Assembly: GCF_017883985.1 (NCBI RefSeq)
Contig: NZ_PRDG01000002.1
Location: 310,001 to 374,000 of the forward strand
Length of the DNA stretch: 64,000 nucleotides
Direction of reading: 5' to 3'
From: Streptococcus oricebi
GTDB taxonomy: Bacteria; Bacillota; Bacilli; Lactobacillales; Streptococcaceae
This document shows, piece by piece, positions 60,065 through 64,000 of the stretch (position 1 is its first letter; each line of letters begins with the position of its first letter). Under the pieces are notes generated by a model. It saw only the letters and a program-made list of their open reading frames with translations, was not told where the DNA came from and did no database searches. A program made the translations under genes and the position numbers.

Positions 60065-60565
60065 ATGAGTGAAGCTATTATTGCTAAAAAAGCGGAATTA
60101 GTAGATGCAGTTGCTGAAAAAATGAAAGCTGCAGCATCTATCGTCGTTGTAGACGCTCGTGGATTGACTGTTGAGCAAGATACTGTTCTTCGTCGTAATC
60201 TTCGTGGTAGCGAAGTTGAGTACAAAGTGATTAAAAACTCAATCTTGCGCCGGGCAGCTGAAAAAGCTGGTCTTGAAGGTTTGGCTGACGTATTTGTTGG
60301 ACCGTCTGCTGTAGCATTTTCAAATGAAGATGTGGTAGCACCTGCGAAAATCTTGAACGATTTTGCTAAAGAAGCGGATGCACTTGAAATTAAGGGTGGA
60401 GCTATCGAAGGTGCTGTGGCATCTAAGGAAGAAATCCTTGCTCTTGCAACACTTCCAAACCGCGAAGGTTTGCTGTCTATGTTGCTATCTGTACTTCAAG
60501 CGCCAGTCCGCAACGTTGCATACGCTGTCAAAGCTGTTGCAGAAAACAAAGAAGACGCAGCTTAA
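60065..60565 (+). CDS. rplJ: 50S ribosomal protein L10
   Basis: 166 aa; base of the L7/L12 stalk. N-terminal [20 protein letters not shown] and [24 protein letters not shown] are characteristic, with the C-terminal helix that binds L7/L12. GGAGG precedes the ATG. Followed by rplL under the same leader. Confidence 0.97.
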   Translation: MSEAIIAKKAELVDAVAEKMKAAASIVVVDARGLTVEQDTVLRRNLRGSEVEYKVIKNSILRRAAEKAGLEGLADVFVGPSAVAFSNEDVVAPAKILNDFAKEADALEIKGGAIEGAVASKEEILALATLPNREGLLSMLLSVLQAPVRNVAYAVKAVAENKEDAA

Positions 60566-60641
60566 GCCTAAAAGTTGCCTAAGTCTAGCTTTTAGCTAGC
60601 AAAAAATATTTATAAAAAAACAAAATTTGGAGGAAATAACA

Positions 60642-61010
60642 ATGGCATTGAACATTGAAAACATTATTGCTGAAATTAAAGAAGCTTCAATCCTTGAGCT
60701 TAACGACCTTGTAAAAGCTATCGAAGAAGAATTTGGTGTAACTGCAGCTGCTCCTGTAGCTGTAGCTGCTGCTGGTGCTGGTGAAGCTGCCGCTGCTAAG
60801 GACTCATTCGATATCGAATTGACTGCAGCTGGTGACAAGAAAGTCGGAGTTATCAAAGTTGTCCGCGAAATCACTGGTCTTGGTCTTAAAGAAGCTAAAG
60901 AACTTGTTGATGGTGCACCAGGTGTCATCAAAGAAGGTGTTGCAGCTGCTGAAGCTGAAGAACTTAAAGCTAAATTGGAAGAAGCAGGAGCTTCTGTTAC
61001 TCTTAAATAA
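60642..61010 (+). CDS. rplL: 50S ribosomal protein L7/L12
   Basis: 122 aa; recruits translation factors. [20 protein letters not shown] is the dimerising N-terminus, an Ala-rich hinge follows at about 37-52, and the C-terminal domain contains [20 protein letters not shown]. The ATG at 60642 has GGAGG upstream; the frame is open five codons earlier but that is the ribosome site itself. A terminator follows. Confidence 0.97.
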   Translation: MALNIENIIAEIKEASILELNDLVKAIEEEFGVTAAAPVAVAAAGAGEAAAAKDSFDIELTAAGDKKVGVIKVVREITGLGLKEAKELVDGAPGVIKEGVAAAEAEELKAKLEEAGASVTLK

Positions 61011-61030
61011 TCGAGTAGCATCTACCAATA

Positions 61031-61056
61031 GGCCATCCGGCAACGGATGGTCTTTT
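61031..61056 (+). terminator. Terminator of rplJ-rplL
   Basis: CCATCCG (61033-61039) pairs perfectly with CGGATGG (61044-61050) around GCAA, followed by TCTTTT. Confidence 0.85.
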
Positions 61057-61142
61057 AGCATTATTTAGGATAAATAGGATTGATAGGACATCATCCTTTG
61101 GGCAGACGCTCAAGATATAGGAAAATAGAAAGTAGAAATGAT

Positions 61143-61768
61143 GTGACAGTAGCAATTATTGGAGCAAGCGGGCAAATTTCACGTCAGGCCATTGACTTAT
61201 TTTTAGCTCAAACTGAAGAGCATTTAAACCTGTATTTGCGCAAGGCCAGCCGCCTCTGATCTGAACTTGCCAGCAGGGCGAGTAACTATTTTTGAAGGGG
61301 AGATGGAAAACAAGGACCTATTAGCACAAGCCATTGCCGGGACTTCTTATGTCTTTGCTTCTCTTTCAGGTGACATGGAAAACCATGCTAAAAATTTGAT
61401 TGAAGTTATGAATCAGGAGGGCGTTTCCCGGCTTGTTTTTGTGACTTCATTAGGTATTTTGGGGAGAATTTGGCCGCTGGAATGAAGAGGCTATCGGTAG
61501 CTATCTTCCACCTTATCGTGCTGCATCCCAACTGATTGAAGCATCTGACTTGGACTACACTGTTTTGCGTCCAGCTTGGTTGACTGATGTGGATGAAATT
61601 GATTATGAAACAACCAGTCGTGACCAAGATTATAAGGGAACGGTTATCTCTCGTCGTTCTGTTGCTGCCTTGGGACTAGAAATCTTCCAACACCCTGAGC
61701 GATACTCTAGGGGAAATATTGGAGTCAATAAGCCAAATTCAGATGGTCCTAAACCTTACTTTATGTAG
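61143..61768 (+). pseudogene. Decayed NAD(P)H-binding (SDR/NmrA-like) oxidoreductase
   Basis: Fragments in two frames rebuild one Rossmann protein of about 210 aa. They are VTVAIIGASGQISRQAIDLF (61143 onward), then RVTIFEGEMENKDLLAQAI to VTSLGI, then [20 protein letters not shown] to the end DGPKPYFM. The first break, near 61256, looks like loss of one CT in a CT repeat and gives a stop. The second, near 61460, loses several codons and shifts frame again. No ribosome site is clear. A relic of an NAD(P)-binding protein that is usually a single gene in streptococci. Confidence 0.8.
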
Positions 61769-62109
61769 GAGAATCTATGAAAAATGCTTTAGTACGAAAA
61801 GGATCGGTTTAGCCGGTCCTTTATTTGTTGCTGGAGAGCAGGACATCACTTTTGCCAACTAGGGTCACAAGAGCCACAGTGGGCTAACAGGGGACGATTT
61901 AGGGCTTTCGCTATGTTCTTTGTTATGTCTTCTTTGAAGTCTCTAGTTTAGGGTTTCTGCTTGCCCTCTAACCTACTCGCTTAGTAAAATTTATGATAAA
62001 ATAATAAGTAGCAGTATCTGTAATTTGTCTCATTTTTTCTGAAAAATATAAAAGCCCTAAAGACTGGGCCAAAAATATCAGGAAGGAACCAGCAAGAGCG
62101 GAGAGTAGT
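61769..62109. other. Intergenic region before the two-component system
   Basis: 341 bases without a supported gene. AAAGGATCGG (61798-61807) and CCGGTCCTTT (61813-61822) form a likely terminator for the decayed gene. The part near 61980-62010 is AT-rich (GTAAAATTTATGATAAAATAAT) and may carry the promoter or LytTR-type repeats of the regulator. I looked for a small double-glycine pheromone gene on both strands and saw none. Confidence 0.5.
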
Positions 62110-62853
62110 ATGAATATCTTTATTTTAGAGGATGATTTTATCCAACAATCTTATCTAGAAGCAGTCATCAAAAAGCTAGTGGCCAAACATCACTGGGCCT
62201 GTCAGACATTTCAAGTCTTTGCCAAGCCCAGCCATTTATTAGAGTCTATCAAAGAAAGAGGAAGCCATCAGGTCTTTTTTCTAGATATTGAGATCAAGGC
62301 TGAGCAGCAAAAGGGGCTAGCAGTTGCAAATCAGATTCGAGAGCTTGACCCCCAAGCGGTAATCGTCTTTGTGACCACGCATTCGGAGTTTATGCCGCTA
62401 ACCTTTCAATATCAGGTGTCGGCCCTAGACTTCATTGATAAGGGGCTGGACGCTAATCTTTTTGAGCAGCGGATAGAAAGAGTGCTAACTTATGTTTTAG
62501 GTCAAGCTGGACGAGTGGTTAGTCAGGCTTCCTTTCATTTTAAGTCAAAGCATTCGCAGATAGAAGTCCCCTTAGAAAAGGTCCTCTATCTAGAAACTTC
62601 GACGGTAGCTCATAAGGTTATTTTATATACTGAAAATCAGCGTCTGGAATTTTATGGCAATCTTTCTGATGTTGTAAAGCAAAATCCCAGTCTCTATAAC
62701 TGTCACCGTTCTTTTGTGGTCAATCCAGCCAATGTCAGCTTTATAGATAAAAAGCAGAATATCGTCTATTTAAAAAATCAGAGTTCCTGTTTTGTGGCTA
62801 GGCTAAAGATGAGAAAACTGTTGGAGCTTGTATCCAAGCTAGATAAAAGATAG
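62110..62853 (+). CDS. LytTR response regulator (ComE/BlpR/AgrA-like)
   Basis: 247 aa. The receiver domain has the acidic pocket EDDF (7-10) and the phosphoacceptor Asp59 in VFFLDIEIK. The LytTR DNA-binding domain covers about 140-245, with VLYLETSTVAHKVILYT and LYNCHRSFVVN. Such regulators usually answer peptide pheromones and control competence, bacteriocins or virulence. The cognate kinase starts 9 bases downstream. The ribosome site is weak. Confidence 0.9.
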   Translation: MNIFILEDDFIQQSYLEAVIKKLVAKHHWACQTFQVFAKPSHLLESIKERGSHQVFFLDIEIKAEQQKGLAVANQIRELDPQAVIVFVTTHSEFMPLTFQYQVSALDFIDKGLDANLFEQRIERVLTYVLGQAGRVVSQASFHFKSKHSQIEVPLEKVLYLETSTVAHKVILYTENQRLEFYGNLSDVVKQNPSLYNCHRSFVVNPANVSFIDKKQNIVYLKNQSSCFVARLKMRKLLELVSKLDKR

Positions 62854-62862
62854 GAGAAGTCT

Positions 62863-64000
62863 ATGGCTCATTTTGTTAGGCTCTTGCTAGTCGTAATCGA
62901 TGTCGTCTTGTTAACCTTTCTTTATTCCAAGATTAGCGGAAGAAAGTTATCGACAAGGATATTTGTGTTCTCAACCCTGCTTTATTTTATCTTGGCTATC
63001 CTATCGATTTCCTTTGCCAATAGTCTTTTATTATACTTTATGCAAGCAATTTTTTTCCTGGCCTTATCCTATTTTTTGCGGGAAACCAGACAGAAAACCT
63101 TGATTGTATTCTACGCCCTCTTCCCCTTGGTTTTATGGAATTTATTTCATCGTTTTTTGGCCTATTTTCTAATGCCCTTGCTGGGCTTAAATGCTAATAC
63201 TTTCAACCAAAATACAGTTATTCTCTTACTTAACTCTCTATTAGCCATTGCTTTTATCCTAGCTATTTTTAGATTATTGAAATACGACTTTGTGCATTTG
63301 AGAGAAGAATACCTTCTTGAAAAGAATAGAAGAGTATTGATTTTCCTTAATCTATCTATGCTATTTTATTATGGAATCACTCAAATATTGTCTTATATAG
63401 AAGTCAGCTATAAGATTCCAACCCTGTCTTATCGTCAATTTTTAGTCATTGTCTATATCATTTTATTTTTGAGCGCTTTGAATTTGCTGGTTCGTCACCT
63501 GAGGGAGCATTTGCAGGAACGCTTAATAGAACAGCAGGAAATGCAGCTGGACAATCTAACCAGGTATAGCCAGCGAATCGAGGAGCTTTATAGGGAGGTC
63601 AGAAGTTTTCGTCATGACTACAGTAATATCCTTAGGAGTCTGAGACTGGGCATTGAAAATAAGGACTTGGAGGCGATTGAAACAATCTATAATGGTGTAC
63701 TGAAGAATTCAGAGAAGCAATTAACCCATTCTAAGTTTGATATTGGTCGCCTGGTTAATATTCAAAATGACGCCCTAAAAAGCCTTCTGGCAGCAAAGTT
63801 TTTAGAAGCGCAAAATAAGGGAATAGCTGCATTTATTGAGGTACCTGACTTGATTCGTCCCAAGGGGATGGAATTGGTGGACCTTATTACCGTCCTTTCG
63901 ATACTATGTGACAATGCGCTCGAAGCTAATCCCGAAAAACTATCTCTTGTTTACTTTGAACATGATAATAAGCAGATATTTATCATTGAAAATTCGACCG
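62863..64000 (+). CDS. Sensor histidine kinase, ComD/BlpH/AgrC-like (cut by window edge)
   Basis: 379 complete codons are visible; the family is about 420-450 aa, so the end of the ATPase domain is missing. Six or so membrane helices occupy about 5-210. A coiled-coil linker leads to the phospho-His251 in SFRHDYSNILRSLR, the HPK10-type H-box. The N-box DNALEAN has Asn351. GGAG precedes the ATG. Partner of the LytTR regulator upstream. The signal is probably a secreted peptide; its gene is not in the window. Confidence 0.9.
   Translation, partial: MAHFVRLLLVVIDVVLLTFLYSKISGRKLSTRIFVFSTLLYFILAILSISFANSLLLYFMQAIFFLALSYFLRETRQKTLIVFYALFPLVLWNLFHRFLAYFLMPLLGLNANTFNQNTVILLLNSLLAIAFILAIFRLLKYDFVHLREEYLLEKNRRVLIFLNLSMLFYYGITQILSYIEVSYKIPTLSYRQFLVIVYIILFLSALNLLVRHLREHLQERLIEQQEMQLDNLTRYSQRIEELYREVRSFRHDYSNILRSLRLGIENKDLEAIETIYNGVLKNSEKQLTHSKFDIGRLVNIQNDALKSLLAAKFLEAQNKGIAAFIEVPDLIRPKGMELVDLITVLSILCDNALEANPEKLSLVYFEHDNKQIFIIENST

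Noticed and set aside
61769..62109. A double-glycine pheromone precursor next to the two-component system
   Set aside because: Only frames of about 11-12 codons without a Gly-Gly leader were found on the strands examined.

Overview
The window reads as a chromosomal segment of a Streptococcus. Several gene blocks follow an order I know from streptococci: LysR-lspA-rluD; rplU-prp-rpmA; DUF1149-degV-dapB-cca-ABC-F; and dfrA, a 56-codon gene, clpX and engB. The L27 protein also has the Prp-cleavable N-terminus typical of Firmicutes. Three secreted proteins built from glucosyltransferase-type glucan-binding repeats suggest an oral or glucan-associated species, perhaps near the mutans/sobrinus/downei or salivarius groups. 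I cannot name the species. I saw no rRNA, tRNA, CRISPR array, insertion sequence or prophage.

Layout. 1-3.4 kb: a divergent pyruvate/PEP module, with partial ppdK on the minus strand facing a CBS-domain HTH regulator and a PPDK regulatory kinase/phosphatase. 3.5-7.6 kb: cysteine desulfurase, ThiI, an anchored alpha/beta hydrolase and an unknown membrane protein. 7.6-8.7 kb: an L21 leader, rplU, prp and rpmA. 8.8-9.7 kb: a double-GNAT acetyltransferase. 9.7-16.3 kb: a minus-strand operon of three repeat proteins (1292, 537 and 327 aa). 16.5-18.8 kb: LysR regulator, lspA and an rluD-type pseudouridine synthase. 18.9-22.1 kb: proB-proA-proC. 22.2-23.2 kb: a PhnA-like protein and a Pr6Pr-type membrane protein. 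23.2-30.7 kb: the pyrimidine block pyrR-pyrP-pyrB-carA-carB behind a PyrR attenuator. 31-33.4 kb: an LPXTG surface protein with a SEC10/PgrA-type region. 33.6-37.2 kb: fruR-fruK-fruA with a cre site.

37.3-40 kb is an AT-rich island holding a secreted unknown protein and two paralogous zinc-ribbon membrane proteins. 40.1-45.1 kb is a tightly overlapping operon of DUF1149, degV, dapB, cca and ABC-F. 45.2-46.6 kb is a second AT-rich orphan pair. 46.8-50.7 kb holds glk, a hydrolase, a lipoprotein, thyA, dfrA and a 56-aa membrane protein. 50.8-53.4 kb holds clpX, engB and a secreted glucosaminidase. 53.5-55.9 kb is an S-methylmethionine pair: mmuP, broken by two compensating frameshifts, and intact mmuM. 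56-59.8 kb holds a formate/nitrite transporter, a CPBP protease and a membrane-anchored glycerophosphodiester phosphodiesterase. 59.8-61 kb is the L10 leader with rplJ-rplL. 61.1-61.8 kb is a decayed NAD(P)H-binding gene. The window ends inside the sensor kinase of a ComDE/BlpRH-like two-component system.

The parts most worth following up are the three-gene glucan-binding operon with its consensus promoter, the cre-preceded secreted-protein/zinc-ribbon island at 37.3-40 kb, a fruR gene whose best start appears to be ATC, and the palindrome in the ppdK leader. Several gene starts were moved from the longest open frame to the ATG or GTG that has a Shine-Dalgarno sequence; each case is noted.
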